Below, piece after piece: positions 49,556 through 58,557 of a stretch of DNA of 64,000 nt. A program made the position numbers and the translations under genes. A model generated the notes under the pieces. The model was not told where the DNA came from, did not search any database, and saw nothing but the letters and a program-made list of their open reading frames with translations. Each line of letters starts with the position of its first letter. Position 1 is the first letter of the stretch. This stretch comes from CBDEGK01 sp965237855 (GTDB taxonomy: Bacteria > Pseudomonadota > Gammaproteobacteria > Pseudomonadales > Halieaceae). The DNA lies in the NCBI GenBank assembly GCA_965237855.1, contig CBDEGK010000003.1, forward strand, positions 248,001 through 312,000, given 5' to 3'.

Positions 49556-50896
49556 TTACTTCTTTAGCGGCCGCCGTCCCTCGATATAGTCATCAATCAA
49601 TTCGTGATAGCGACTGAGCCGGCTTTCCTGCCCCGACAAGTAGGCACCCTTATAAGCTCTTGAACGAAATCCAGCCTGCTGCCCCGGCATGATCTGCAGG
49701 TCCTGGTCGATGGTTATGCCCATGTCGTGATCACCGTACTCAAACACCTGGTGCTCCACATCGGTGTCGCGCTCCACCACGTTGGCGGTGGTGCGCACCG
49801 GCGCGGTTTCTCCCTCGGGCTGACTGGCATACCACCAGTTGTCAAAAATGCATTGCTCGGGGTCGGTGGGATGGGGCCGGGCCCGCAGGAAATGAAAACC
49901 GTCTGACCACAGTGATACCGCGAAATTGGGGAACAAGGTGTAATGCAAGGCATCGGTTAATTGTTCATCGGCCATATGGGCGTAGTGTTCATAGCCGCGT
50001 TTTGCGCCCACCCGGCGCTTGGCCTCCTGCAGGGCGACCCGGGTATCCTCGCCGCGGTGTCGAAAGTCGAGCGGTTCCAATTCCCATTCGCGCATCACGC
50101 TGGCCAGGGGCTCGCCAATATAGCCATCGTTGTCCACGGTCGGGCCGGCATAGCCGCCGCGCATGATCATACGGTTATGGCCCTCGTCCGAAAGGTCGAA
50201 ACGGGTGTTCTTGTAATTGGTATCAATACCCGGGTGAAAGCGCTTCTTCTCGGCCTCGCTGCCCCTGGCACGATGCACCGTGGACACGTGATAGGACTCG
50301 TTGAAATTATCGAGAATCACCTTCCAGTTGAAGGGCACGGTGGCGGTGCCGGCAAAATAGCGCTTCCACTTTTCAATGCCATAGCCCTCCCAGTCATCCC
50401 AGATCGGGCCCAGGAATTCGCGCAAGCCGACACAATCCGGGTCCATGTTGATCCAGATAAAGCCGGCGAAAGTTTCGCAGCGCACCTGCTCCAACTTGAG
50501 TTTGCCGCAGGGGTCGCCCTGGGGGAAGTCGTCGGCGTCTTGCACGTAGTCGAGCTCGCCGTCCCGGCTCCAGGCCCAGGCGTGGTAGGGGCAGATAAAG
50601 CGGTTCACGTGGCCCTTGGGCTCGGTCACCAGTTTGTTACCCCGGTGTTGGCAAATATTGTAGTAGCTGCGGATTCTGCCATCGTCCTGGCGCACCATCA
50701 GGAAGCTCTCGGGGCCGACATCTTCGCGTTGCCAGTTGCCCGGTTCGGGCATTTCTTCCTCTCTTCCCAGCAACAGCCAGACCTTGGTCCACATGCCCTC
50801 CCACTCTTTGTCGAAGAACTCCTTCGAGGTATAGCGGTAGCCTTCCAGCGAGTGACCACGCAGCTGCTGGTTGGGCCAGTCGGGGAGTGTTTTCAT
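49556..50896 (-). CDS. Rieske aromatic ring-hydroxylating dioxygenase, alpha subunit
   Basis: A 446-residue oxygenase. I start it at ATG 50896 (MKTLPDWPNQQLRGHSLEGY); the frame is open 40 codons upstream without support. The Rieske centre is ICQHRGNKLVTEPKGH...FICPYHAWAWS (about 85-110). The mononuclear iron site is DNFNESYHVSTVHRA (about 205-218). GWFHFLRARPHP follows. This is the classical RHO alpha type, used for dioxygenation of aromatic rings. No ferredoxin or reductase gene is adjacent. It is divergent from an NTF2-like gene, the fold of the small beta subunit in some dioxygenases. Confidence 0.92.
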   Translation of the reverse strand: MKTLPDWPNQQLRGHSLEGYRYTSKEFFDKEWEGMWTKVWLLLGREEEMPEPGNWQREDVGPESFLMVRQDDGRIRSYYNICQHRGNKLVTEPKGHVNRFICPYHAWAWSRDGELDYVQDADDFPQGDPCGKLKLEQVRCETFAGFIWINMDPDCVGLREFLGPIWDDWEGYGIEKWKRYFAGTATVPFNWKVILDNFNESYHVSTVHRARGSEAEKKRFHPGIDTNYKNTRFDLSDEGHNRMIMRGGYAGPTVDNDGYIGEPLASVMREWELEPLDFRHRGEDTRVALQEAKRRVGAKRGYEHYAHMADEQLTDALHYTLFPNFAVSLWSDGFHFLRARPHPTDPEQCIFDNWWYASQPEGETAPVRTTANVVERDTDVEHQVFEYGDHDMGITIDQDLQIMPGQQAGFRSRAYKGAYLSGQESRLSRYHELIDDYIEGRRPLKK

Positions 50897-51029
50897 ATCG
50901 CTCACGGCTGTTCTCTTGAAAAAACCTAAGCTTAGCAAATAGTTGCTATAACGCCGCTGACAACTGACTACATTGGGCCGCGGCGGCTGTGATATAAGTA
51001 GACACGCATTAACCAACCACGGTTTTCAT

Positions 51030-51443
51030 ATGTCCAGTCAATATCTCAGCGATCGCACGGCCCTGCAGGATGTCATGCTGCGCTATGCCGCGGGTGTCGA
51101 TGACCGCGACTACGACATGTATAAATCCTGCTTCACTGACGATGTTGAAGTGCTGGATTTCGGAGCGCAGACCGTGCGGGGACTGGATGCCTGGATGGAC
51201 TACGTGTGGGCTGCACTGGAAAAATACAGTTCCAGCCAGCACATGCTGGGGCCGCAATTGGCCACCATTGACGGCGACACTGCCCACACCCGCAATGACC
51301 TACAGGCCCTGCACTATTTCAAGGAGGGCGAGCATGACACCTTTACCTTGTGGGCCACTTACGTCACTGATATGCGGCGCGTCGACGACGAGTGGAAGAT
51401 ATTTCGCCATCGCCTGGTCACCCGGGGCAGCCAACTGAAATAG
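51030..51443 (+). CDS. NTF2-like (SnoaL-type) protein
   Basis: A 137-residue protein starting at ATG 51030 (the frame is open from 50973). It opens YLSDRTALQDVMLRYAAGVD, then CFTDDVEVLDFGAQTVRGLD and DTFTLWATYVTDMRRVDDEW, the cone-shaped alpha-beta barrel pattern. Homologues include small hydrolases, isomerases and dioxygenase beta subunits. Its divergent position next to the RHO alpha gene makes a beta-subunit or accessory role possible, but it lacks other support. Confidence 0.82.
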   Translation: MSSQYLSDRTALQDVMLRYAAGVDDRDYDMYKSCFTDDVEVLDFGAQTVRGLDAWMDYVWAALEKYSSSQHMLGPQLATIDGDTAHTRNDLQALHYFKEGEHDTFTLWATYVTDMRRVDDEWKIFRHRLVTRGSQLK

Positions 51444-51479
51444 TATTGCCCAGCTGCAAGGCTTCATTTGCCGTTACCT

Positions 51480-52268
51480 CTACTCACCTTTAAAGACGGG
51501 CTTGCGGCCCTCTTCTGCCGCCTTAATACCCTCAGCGTGATCTTCGCTGGCGCGGGTCACCACCATGTGGGAGGAAATCATATCGAGGTGGGTGTTGAGA
51601 TCCATCTGCAGGCTCTGCCTGACGGCCCGCTTAATCATCCGCAGGGCGATGGGCGCATTCTCGGACACTTTCCGGGCCCACTCGACGCTGCGTTCCATCA
51701 GCTCGTCATCCGCAAAAACCTTGTTGAGTAAACCCATCTGCAAGGCTTCGCCGGAACCAAACGGCTCGGCAGCGAGGAACAATTCCAGCGCTTTTGATTC
51801 ACCGACAATCCGCGGCAGGTACCAGGTGCCGCCATTGCCCGGCACCAGGCCAAAAGCCGCATAGCTGACTCGGAAGCTTGCGGAGTCGGCGGCAAAGCGA
51901 AGATCGCACTGCAGGGCCAGGTCCACGCCGGCTCCGGAGGCCAGGCCGTTGATCACCGCGATCACCGGCTTGTCGATTTCTGCGAGTTTGCGCGGAATTT
52001 TATGCAACTGGTCCCAGAACTGCGCCTTGATCTGCACATTATTGGGCGTGGTATGGGCGCCCAGCTTGCTGACGTCCCCGCCGCGACAGAAGGCCTCACC
52101 GGCACCGGTCACAATAATGACATCGACGTCGTCACTGGATTGACATTGCACCAGGGCATCGAAATACGCATCGCGCAGCTCGACATTGATGGCGTTGCGC
52201 AATTCTGGCCGGTTGAGGGTAATGGTGGCAATTTTGTTGCTTACATCCAGCAATACGGTGGAACTCAT
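51480..52268 (-). CDS. enoyl-CoA hydratase/isomerase family protein
   Basis: A 262-residue crotonase: VTGAGEAFCRGGDVSKLGAH, AVINGLASGAGVDLALQCD and YAAFGLVPGNGGTWYLPRIV. The C-terminus EEGRKPVFKGE is of the same type as the crotonases at 27467 and 30526. Its ATG overlaps the SDR stop by four bases; the three genes from 53791 down to 51480 form an operon. Confidence 0.92.
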   Translation of the reverse strand: MSSTVLLDVSNKIATITLNRPELRNAINVELRDAYFDALVQCQSSDDVDVIIVTGAGEAFCRGGDVSKLGAHTTPNNVQIKAQFWDQLHKIPRKLAEIDKPVIAVINGLASGAGVDLALQCDLRFAADSASFRVSYAAFGLVPGNGGTWYLPRIVGESKALELFLAAEPFGSGEALQMGLLNKVFADDELMERSVEWARKVSENAPIALRMIKRAVRQSLQMDLNTHLDMISSHMVVTRASEDHAEGIKAAEEGRKPVFKGE

Positions 52269-53056
52269 TGTTTGTCCTCCAGCCGGGGTACGCCCCAGGG
52301 CTTGTTAAGTAGATCCACCAGGAAATAAGGCAAGTTAATCGCCAGGCGGCCCAGCACCACCACTTGCCAGGGAAAGGTAATCCGGCCCTTGTTGCGGGCC
52401 AGACCTCTGGCGATGATCTTCGCCGCTTTGTCCGCAGGAATAATGAACGGCATTTTGCGGGTGATCATGCCGCTCTGCACATAGCCGGGGCAGATCACAC
52501 TGACACCAATGCCCATGGCCCGAAAAGTCCCGCGCAGGGATTCACCATAGGCTTTTATCGCCGCTTTCGAAGAGGAATAGGCGGGCGAGCGGCCGGTACC
52601 CAGGTAGCCCATGATGGAGCTGACAATGGCCACCTGGCCATTGCGTACCGGGTAAGGTTTACGGGCCGCCATCAACTCCAGCGCCGGGTGAACCGTATTG
52701 AACACACCATCGACGTTGATGCGATAGGACTCCACCGCCGCCGCATGTAACTCTTCAACCCGTGTCGCGCCCAGCGCCACCCCGGCATTGGCGATGACCA
52801 GGTTGAGCGGGCGGATACGATCGCTGCCCACAATCCATTCACGCAGGCCTGTTTCATCGGTAACGTCGCCAATCCAGGTACGCACATCGGCCCCCAACTC
52901 ACGGCAGCTGTCACCTACCTGGTCCAGGCGCGCTTGGTTGCGACCACTGATAAACAGGGTAATGCCCGGCCCGGCGTAGTGCTGTGCCAGGGCCTGGCCG
53001 ATACCGCTGGAGGCGCCAGTAATCAGGATACTCTGGGGATTGTCATAGCGTGCCAC
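52265..53056 (-). CDS. SDR family oxidoreductase
   Basis: A 263-residue classical SDR with cofactor loop LITGASSGIGQALAQHYAG, NAG motif in VIANAGVALG, Ser in VSSIMGYLG and active site AYSSSKAAIKAYGESL (YxxxK). The C-terminal hydrophobic tail (VVLGRLAINLPYFLVDLLN) suggests membrane association, as in sterol or long-chain dehydrogenases. It follows the dienelactone hydrolase gene directly (stop and start touch). Confidence 0.93.
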   Translation of the reverse strand: MARYDNPQSILITGASSGIGQALAQHYAGPGITLFISGRNQARLDQVGDSCRELGADVRTWIGDVTDETGLREWIVGSDRIRPLNLVIANAGVALGATRVEELHAAAVESYRINVDGVFNTVHPALELMAARKPYPVRNGQVAIVSSIMGYLGTGRSPAYSSSKAAIKAYGESLRGTFRAMGIGVSVICPGYVQSGMITRKMPFIIPADKAAKIIARGLARNKGRITFPWQVVVLGRLAINLPYFLVDLLNKPWGVPRLEDKQ

Positions 53057-53791
53057 TCAGGCCGCCGCCTCTTCAGAGAAAATCTCCTGCAGGAAGGACA
53101 GCATGGCATTCCAGGAACGCCGATCTGCCGACTCACTGTACACGGCTCCGAACGCGGGATCATTGGCGCCGGTGCGAGTGAAGGCATGTACGGTGTTGCC
53201 ATAGGCGTGCAACTGCCAGTCGACCCCGGCGCTATTCATTTCCTCTTTGAAGGCAGCGACCTGCTCAAGTGGCACCAGCGGATCATCTTCACCGTGCAAT
53301 ACCAGTACCTTGGCATTGATCGCCTCCCCCATGGTGGGATCGGGTGCCATCAGTGCACCGTGAAAACTGATCACCCCGGCTATATCAGTACCGCCACCGC
53401 GGGCCAGGTCGAGTACACACAAACCACCGAAACAATAGCCCATGGCGGCGATATTAGCGGTATCTGCATCGGGAATGGTTTTGGCTGCAGCGACAGCGGC
53501 CTGCATACGACGCGCCAACAACTTGCGATCCTCCATGAACGGTTGCACCGTGGGCATCATCTCCGCCATGTCGGTCAGGGTCTTGCCCTCACCGTAGACA
53601 TCCACCACCAACGCGATATAGCCCTCCGCGGCCAGGCGCTCGGCCTTGTCGTGCACCTCCTGTATCACCCCATCCCAGGCCGGCGTAACCAGCACCACCG
53701 GCGCCGGAGTACGTGATTCCTGCCGGTAGTAAGTGCCCTTACACAACAGTTCACCATCGTAATAGTCCAGGTCAGTACCGCTAACAGCCAT
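53057..53791 (-). CDS. dienelactone hydrolase family protein
   Basis: A 244-residue alpha/beta hydrolase starting at ATG 53791 with a GGAGAC site. The nucleophile is Cys in MGYCFGGLCVLDLA (about 118-131), the acid is in LHGEDDPLVP, and the His is in GNTVHAFTRT. Cys as nucleophile is the hallmark of dienelactone hydrolases, which open the lactone formed in aromatic ring-cleavage pathways. It is the first gene of the three-gene operon with SDR and crotonase, divergent from the carotenoid oxygenase. Confidence 0.92.
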   Translation of the reverse strand: MAVSGTDLDYYDGELLCKGTYYRQESRTPAPVVLVTPAWDGVIQEVHDKAERLAAEGYIALVVDVYGEGKTLTDMAEMMPTVQPFMEDRKLLARRMQAAVAAAKTIPDADTANIAAMGYCFGGLCVLDLARGGGTDIAGVISFHGALMAPDPTMGEAINAKVLVLHGEDDPLVPLEQVAAFKEEMNSAGVDWQLHAYGNTVHAFTRTGANDPAFGAVYSESADRRSWNAMLSFLQEIFSEEAAA

Positions 53792-53917
53792 GTTTGTCTC
53801 CGTTGAATGTAATCCGGTAACAGTAGCAGATTGCCTCCCGGGCATGTTGCCGACTGTAAACGTCTAAGCCCGTTGCGTGGGGTAGACTCGGCGCACATCT
53901 GAAGAAGGAGCCACACT

Positions 53918-55324
53918 ATGAAACCCTGGCCAGACAATGCCTTCCTGCAAGGCTACTACGAACCCCTGACCGCCGAGTGCACCGCACCAGACCTGGTCAT
54001 CGAAGGAGAAATACCCAAAGACCTGAACGGCACCTTCTACCGCAATGGCCCCAATCCGCAGTTCCCGCCGGAGCGGGAATACCACTTCTTTACCGGTGAC
54101 GGTATGGTGCACGCCTTCAACTTCGACAACGGCAAGGTCAGCCATATGAATCGCTGGGCCCGCACCGCCCGCTTCGAAATTGAAAAAAAGTTGGGTGGTT
54201 CCTATTTCAGTGGCATGAACCCGCTGGAAACTGATCCCAGGCTGCTCGATTTTGTCCTCACAGACAAGGAGGGCGTGGCCAACACCTCTATCATCTGCCA
54301 CGGTGCTCGCATGTTATTGCTGGAAGAGGGACACCTGCCCTTCTCCATGGACCCGGACAGCCTGGAGTCCCACGGCGCCTGGGATTTTTACGGCAAGCTC
54401 AACACCACCATGACCGCCCACCCCAAGGTCGATCCGGTCACCGGTGAAATGGTGTTTTTCGCCTATATGGCGACGGGGCCGTTCAGCGACGATATGGGCC
54501 TGTACAAGGTGGATAAAGACGGTTACATGACCGAATCCCACGTGTTCAAAGCGCCCTACTCGGCCATGGTGCACGATTTTGTGGTGACCGAGAATTACAT
54601 CATTTTCCCAATATTGCCGCTGACCGGGGACCTTGAAAGAGCCATGGTCGGCGGTGCGCCCTTCGCCTGGGAGCCGGATAAGCCCGCCTATGTCGGCGTC
54701 ATGCCACGCACGGGCACACCGGAGGATATCCGCTGGATAGAGGCGGACCCCTGCTATGTCTTCCACTATATGAACGGCCACGACAAAGACGGCGTCATTA
54801 CTCTGGAAGCCTGCCATTTTGATCATCCACCGCTGTTTCCGACGGTGGATGGTGAGCCCACCGCCATTATCCATCCGCGCATGAATCGCTGGACCCTGGA
54901 TATGAACCTGGATTCGCCGCGGACCCACCAAGAGTACATTGGTGAGAACGGCGCCGAGTTCCCGGTCATCGACCCGCGCTACGCCATGCAGGCGTATACC
55001 CACGGCTGGTACACCTCCACCGATCGGACCATTCCGGCACCGATTGACGATTCCGACTGGGTCTACAACACCATCGAACACTTCAACGTGAAAACCCATG
55101 CGGTGGATCGCTACGCCTTCAGCAATGGTTATGTCAGTGAACCAATGTTTGTGCCCCGTGATGGGGCCGGCGAAGGGGAAGGCTACGTGTTGTCCGTGGT
55201 CTACAACCAGGACACTAATATGTGTGTGTTTGACGCCCAGAACATCAGTGCCGGCCCCATGGGCCGGGCCAAAGTTTCGCACCGGGTACCGGTGTGCTTC
55301 CATGGCACTTGGAAACCCGCCTAG
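53918..55324 (+). CDS. carotenoid/stilbene cleavage oxygenase (CCD) family protein
   Basis: A 468-residue seven-bladed propeller enzyme of the carotenoid cleavage dioxygenase family. Starts with LNGTFYRNGPNPQFPPEREY. The four iron-binding histidines are in TMTAHPKVD (about 168), AMVHDFVVTE (about 217), VFHYMNGHD (about 285) and the C-terminal CFHGTWKP (about 463). Members cleave carotenoids, apocarotenoids or lignostilbenes at a double bond, giving aldehydes. With the coniferyl-type aldehyde dehydrogenase and Rieske enzymes nearby, stilbenoid or other phenylpropanoid cleavage is a reasonable guess. Followed by a palindromic repeat. Confidence 0.93.
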   Translation: MKPWPDNAFLQGYYEPLTAECTAPDLVIEGEIPKDLNGTFYRNGPNPQFPPEREYHFFTGDGMVHAFNFDNGKVSHMNRWARTARFEIEKKLGGSYFSGMNPLETDPRLLDFVLTDKEGVANTSIICHGARMLLLEEGHLPFSMDPDSLESHGAWDFYGKLNTTMTAHPKVDPVTGEMVFFAYMATGPFSDDMGLYKVDKDGYMTESHVFKAPYSAMVHDFVVTENYIIFPILPLTGDLERAMVGGAPFAWEPDKPAYVGVMPRTGTPEDIRWIEADPCYVFHYMNGHDKDGVITLEACHFDHPPLFPTVDGEPTAIIHPRMNRWTLDMNLDSPRTHQEYIGENGAEFPVIDPRYAMQAYTHGWYTSTDRTIPAPIDDSDWVYNTIEHFNVKTHAVDRYAFSNGYVSEPMFVPRDGAGEGEGYVLSVVYNQDTNMCVFDAQNISAGPMGRAKVSHRVPVCFHGTWKPA

Positions 55325-55326
55325 CC

Positions 55327-55386
55327 TAAAAAGCAGTCAGTACCCTTTAAAGGCTTTATATTAAAGGGTACTGACCCCTATTTTTT
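55327..55386. repeat. GGGGTCAG palindrome, copy 2
   Basis: Arms around 55327-55350 and 55361-55386 pair over GTCAGTACCCTTTAA, with a few mismatches further out (the first arm reads GCAGTCAG where the second has GGGGTCAG). The core GTCAGTACCCTTT is the same as in the copy at 28591. It starts right after the CCD stop codon, and the flanking A/T runs would terminate transcription. Confidence 0.85.
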
Positions 55387-55486
55387 CCTTCACACTAAGA
55401 AACTCCGGCTCACAAGAGGGGTTCTCCACGCGCTCAAATTGGTGCTAAGCTCAATAGGATAAGTCTAAAAACCATGAGGTATGAGT

Positions 55487-58147
55487 ATGTACAATCGCAA
55501 TCTTCGTCCTATCGCCGCGGCCGTTATCCTGGCTGGCCTGTCTTCAACCGCCTACGCCCAATTGGAAGAGGTTATTGTCACCGCCCAGAAACGCATGGAG
55601 TCCGCGCAGGATGTGCCGATCGCGGTAACCGCCTTTGACAGCGAAGCCTTGGCGGCCAAGCAGATCACCACTTTTAGCGACCTGCGTTTTGCAGCACCCA
55701 ACGTGACGGTGCAAAAAACCAACTTCAGCAGTACCAATTTCCAGATACGCGGCATCGGCCGTTCGCTGACAGCTGCCTCGGGTGATGACGGGGTTGGTAT
55801 ACACGTCAACGAAGTGCCAGTTCTCAGCCCGCGCCTGTTTGAAACCGAGTATTTCGATGTGCAGGCACTGGAAGTGCTGCGCGGACCCCAGGGCACCCTG
55901 TATGGTCGCAACTCAACTGGCGGTGCCGTCAATATGATGACCGAAACGGCGAAGACTGATGAGTTTAGTGGCAATCTTGAAGGTCAATACGGCGACTACG
56001 ACCACAAGAAAATCAATGGCCATATCAATATCCCGCTGAGCGATCGCTTTGGTGTGCGTTTCGCAGGCCTGTGGCTGGAGCGGGAAGGCTACACCGAGAA
56101 TCTGTACACCGGCAACGATGTCGATGGCCGTGACCAGTACGCCCTGCGAGCCTCCTTTGCCTGGGAGCCCACTGACGATACCACCGTGGACTTAATGGTT
56201 TCCTACTTCGAAGAAGAAAGCACCCGCACCCGCAGCCAGAAAACCATGTGCAAAAATGAGCCCACTGGATTGCTGGGTTGCGCACCTGATGGACTCGATT
56301 TTGATTTCCCCCACCCCAACGCCCAGTGGACGCAACTGTTGGCGTCAACCGACGTGCTGGGCCCCTTCGGTATCTATGAATCAGGCACCAATGTACGCGC
56401 TTTCAACCCAGCCGACCTGCGTGAAGTGTCTTCGGAATTTGATCCCACCTACGAATCCGATGAAACGCTGGTGACCCTGAGCATTGGTCACTCCTTTGAT
56501 CGGCACACCATCAATTTCGTCGGTGGTTACCAGGACACCTTCGTTGAGTCGGAAATGGATTACCTGTGGAGCAAGAATGACCCCGTAGAACTGTCACCGC
56601 TGTTGCAGGCGATCGCTCCGTTAAACTACGAGACCTTCTGGGCGGAAGGCAACGTCCCCATTTCAGCAAAATCGGAAAATGGTACTGGTTCGATCGGTGG
56701 ACACATCAAGTATAGCGGCGACAGCCTCGAAGCCTATGACAATTCCCGCGCTGAGAACGAACAGTATTCCATGGAGTTCCGAGTGGCCTCTGAATACGAT
56801 GGCAACCTCAACTGGCTGGCCGGTGCCTTCTATATGGAGGCGGAAATAGCCACCCAGTACTACGTATTTGCCAATGGCTTTGACTATCTGACCGCAGTAG
56901 TACCACCTCTAACTGCAGGTATGGACGGCTACGGCTGGGTGGCACCGCAATTCAGAAACGCAACCCCCCAATATGACCTGACCTCACAGGCGCTATTTGG
57001 TGAGGTTTATTACAATTTCACTGACGCCATAAAGCTGACCCTGGGATTGCGTTACACAGAGGATGAGAAGGAAGTTACCAGCCAACAATTGATACTCAAC
57101 AGCGACGAGAACGGCGATCGCATATTTCAGAAGGTGGGCGCCGACGAGGTGATCGATATCGGCTTCCTAGAGCAAAAGGACAAGTGGGAGGAGTTCACCG
57201 GCCGCGCCGTGATTGATTGGGCTTATTCCGACGATGGCATGGCGTATTTCTCCTTCTCAAGAGGTTACAAGGGGGGCGGTTTTAACCCGGCCTTCGATCC
57301 CATCGACTTCCCGGGCGCCAACGAAGATTTTGAGCCCGAGTTCATCAACGCCTTTGAAATTGGCAGCAAGAATATCCTGCTGGATGGCACTTTGCAGGCC
57401 AATGGCTCAATCTTTTTCTACGACTATGAAGACCTCCAAACCACCAAGATTATCAACCGCTCTTCTTTCAACGAAAACATCAATGCGGATATCTTCGGCA
57501 TCGAAGCTGAACTGGCCTGGGCGCCCAACGAAAACTGGCTGCTCAATGGTAATTTCGCCTACCTGAAGTCAGAAGTCGTGGACTTTCAGGATGTTGACAC
57601 CCGCGATCCCACCAACAGTCAGGCCGATCAAACCCTGATCAAAGACGCAGCCCTCGCCACCAACTGTGTTGTCGATATGCCCGTGGCTGAATTTGAGGCA
57701 CTGGATGTCGGCGGCCAGTTTAATAGCTGTTCCGGCCTGACGGCGCTGGGTTTGCCCGTCAGTGACGGTGTCGATATCGACCTGGATGGCAACGCCCTAC
57801 AGAATGCACCCGAGTATTCCTTCAGCCTCGGTGCCCAGTACACCTTCTTCCTGCCACAGAATCACACCCTGGATCTGCGGGTGGACTACTACTGGCAGGA
57901 TGACATGTACGGCCGCTCGTTCAATAAGCCAGTGGACAAGATCGAGTCCTGGGATGTCTGGAATGCCCAGGCCAACCTGATGTCAGCGGACGCTAGCTGG
58001 TACGTACGGGCCTATGTGAAGAACCTCAAGGACGACGATCACCTGGTGGGTCAATACCTGACCGCCGCGTCTTCTGGTTTGTTCACCAACGTGTTCAGTA
58101 TCGAGCCGCGCACCTATGGCATCGCACTGGGTTACAACTGGAACTAG
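55487..58147 (+). CDS. TonB-dependent outer-membrane receptor
   Basis: An 886-residue receptor. ATGs at 55481 and 55487 are both in frame; GAGGT ends right before the first but six bases before the second, so I choose 55487. Signal peptide NLRPIAAAVILAGLSSTAYA; TonB box and plug EEVIVTAQKRMESAQDVPIA and LEVLRGPQGTLYGRNSTGG; 22-strand barrel with a long loop region (about 400-480); final RTYGIALGYNWN. It shares the general plan of the receptor at 47264 but is longer. It overlaps the NTF2-like gene at its 3' end by four bases. Confidence 0.94.
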   Translation: MYNRNLRPIAAAVILAGLSSTAYAQLEEVIVTAQKRMESAQDVPIAVTAFDSEALAAKQITTFSDLRFAAPNVTVQKTNFSSTNFQIRGIGRSLTAASGDDGVGIHVNEVPVLSPRLFETEYFDVQALEVLRGPQGTLYGRNSTGGAVNMMTETAKTDEFSGNLEGQYGDYDHKKINGHINIPLSDRFGVRFAGLWLEREGYTENLYTGNDVDGRDQYALRASFAWEPTDDTTVDLMVSYFEEESTRTRSQKTMCKNEPTGLLGCAPDGLDFDFPHPNAQWTQLLASTDVLGPFGIYESGTNVRAFNPADLREVSSEFDPTYESDETLVTLSIGHSFDRHTINFVGGYQDTFVESEMDYLWSKNDPVELSPLLQAIAPLNYETFWAEGNVPISAKSENGTGSIGGHIKYSGDSLEAYDNSRAENEQYSMEFRVASEYDGNLNWLAGAFYMEAEIATQYYVFANGFDYLTAVVPPLTAGMDGYGWVAPQFRNATPQYDLTSQALFGEVYYNFTDAIKLTLGLRYTEDEKEVTSQQLILNSDENGDRIFQKVGADEVIDIGFLEQKDKWEEFTGRAVIDWAYSDDGMAYFSFSRGYKGGGFNPAFDPIDFPGANEDFEPEFINAFEIGSKNILLDGTLQANGSIFFYDYEDLQTTKIINRSSFNENINADIFGIEAELAWAPNENWLLNGNFAYLKSEVVDFQDVDTRDPTNSQADQTLIKDAALATNCVVDMPVAEFEALDVGGQFNSCSGLTALGLPVSDGVDIDLDGNALQNAPEYSFSLGAQYTFFLPQNHTLDLRVDYYWQDDMYGRSFNKPVDKIESWDVWNAQANLMSADASWYVRAYVKNLKDDDHLVGQYLTAASSGLFTNVFSIEPRTYGIALGYNWN

Positions 58148-58554
58148 GACTGAGCCAGGGAAGCAATCTTCAATCGTGTAAGGTGGATGCGGGAGATTTT
58201 CCACTCCCCATTCACCTTCACGTAGTCCTCGTGATAGTGACCCCAGCCCTCAATCGCGGCACCGGGTAATTCGACCCGGTCATACATAGCCCAGATTCCG
58301 GTCGCGGACTCTGGGCTTTTTATTGTTATCTCCGGCGTGTGACCCTGGTGCACCGTCAGCACGTCGGCCAATATCTCCCGGTTAACCGCGACGATTTCAT
58401 CGGCCGAACTGAACTCAAAGCTCTGCCCTTCCTCGCCATCAAATTTGCCGGTGAAGTCATCGCTAAACACCTCGCGCCACAGGTCCCATTGCTTGGTGTC
58501 CAGGTAGCGGAAGTACCTGGCTTTCAATGCTTCGATTGCCCTGATGTCATCCAC
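58144..58554 (-). CDS. NTF2-like (SnoaL-type) protein
   Basis: A 136-residue protein: DIRAIEALKARYFRYLDTKQ, WREVFSDDFTGKFDGEEGQS and GWGHYHEDYVKVNGEWKISR. The fold is the NTF2-like cone; homologues bind or transform polyketide, steroid or aromatic intermediates. No catalytic residue can be assigned. Three bases separate it from the metallophosphoesterase gene, which is in the same operon. Confidence 0.85.
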   Translation of the reverse strand: MDDIRAIEALKARYFRYLDTKQWDLWREVFSDDFTGKFDGEEGQSFEFSSADEIVAVNREILADVLTVHQGHTPEITIKSPESATGIWAMYDRVELPGAAIEGWGHYHEDYVKVNGEWKISRIHLTRLKIASLAQS

Positions 58555-58557
58555 AGT

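Noticed and set aside
49961..50929. 322-codon open frame on the plus strand
   Set aside because: Antisense to the Rieske dioxygenase, which has complete iron-binding motifs; the Ala/Val/His-rich composition is typical of antisense frames in GC-rich DNA.
54314..55303. 329-codon open frame on the minus strand
   Set aside because: Antisense to the carotenoid oxygenase; no motifs.
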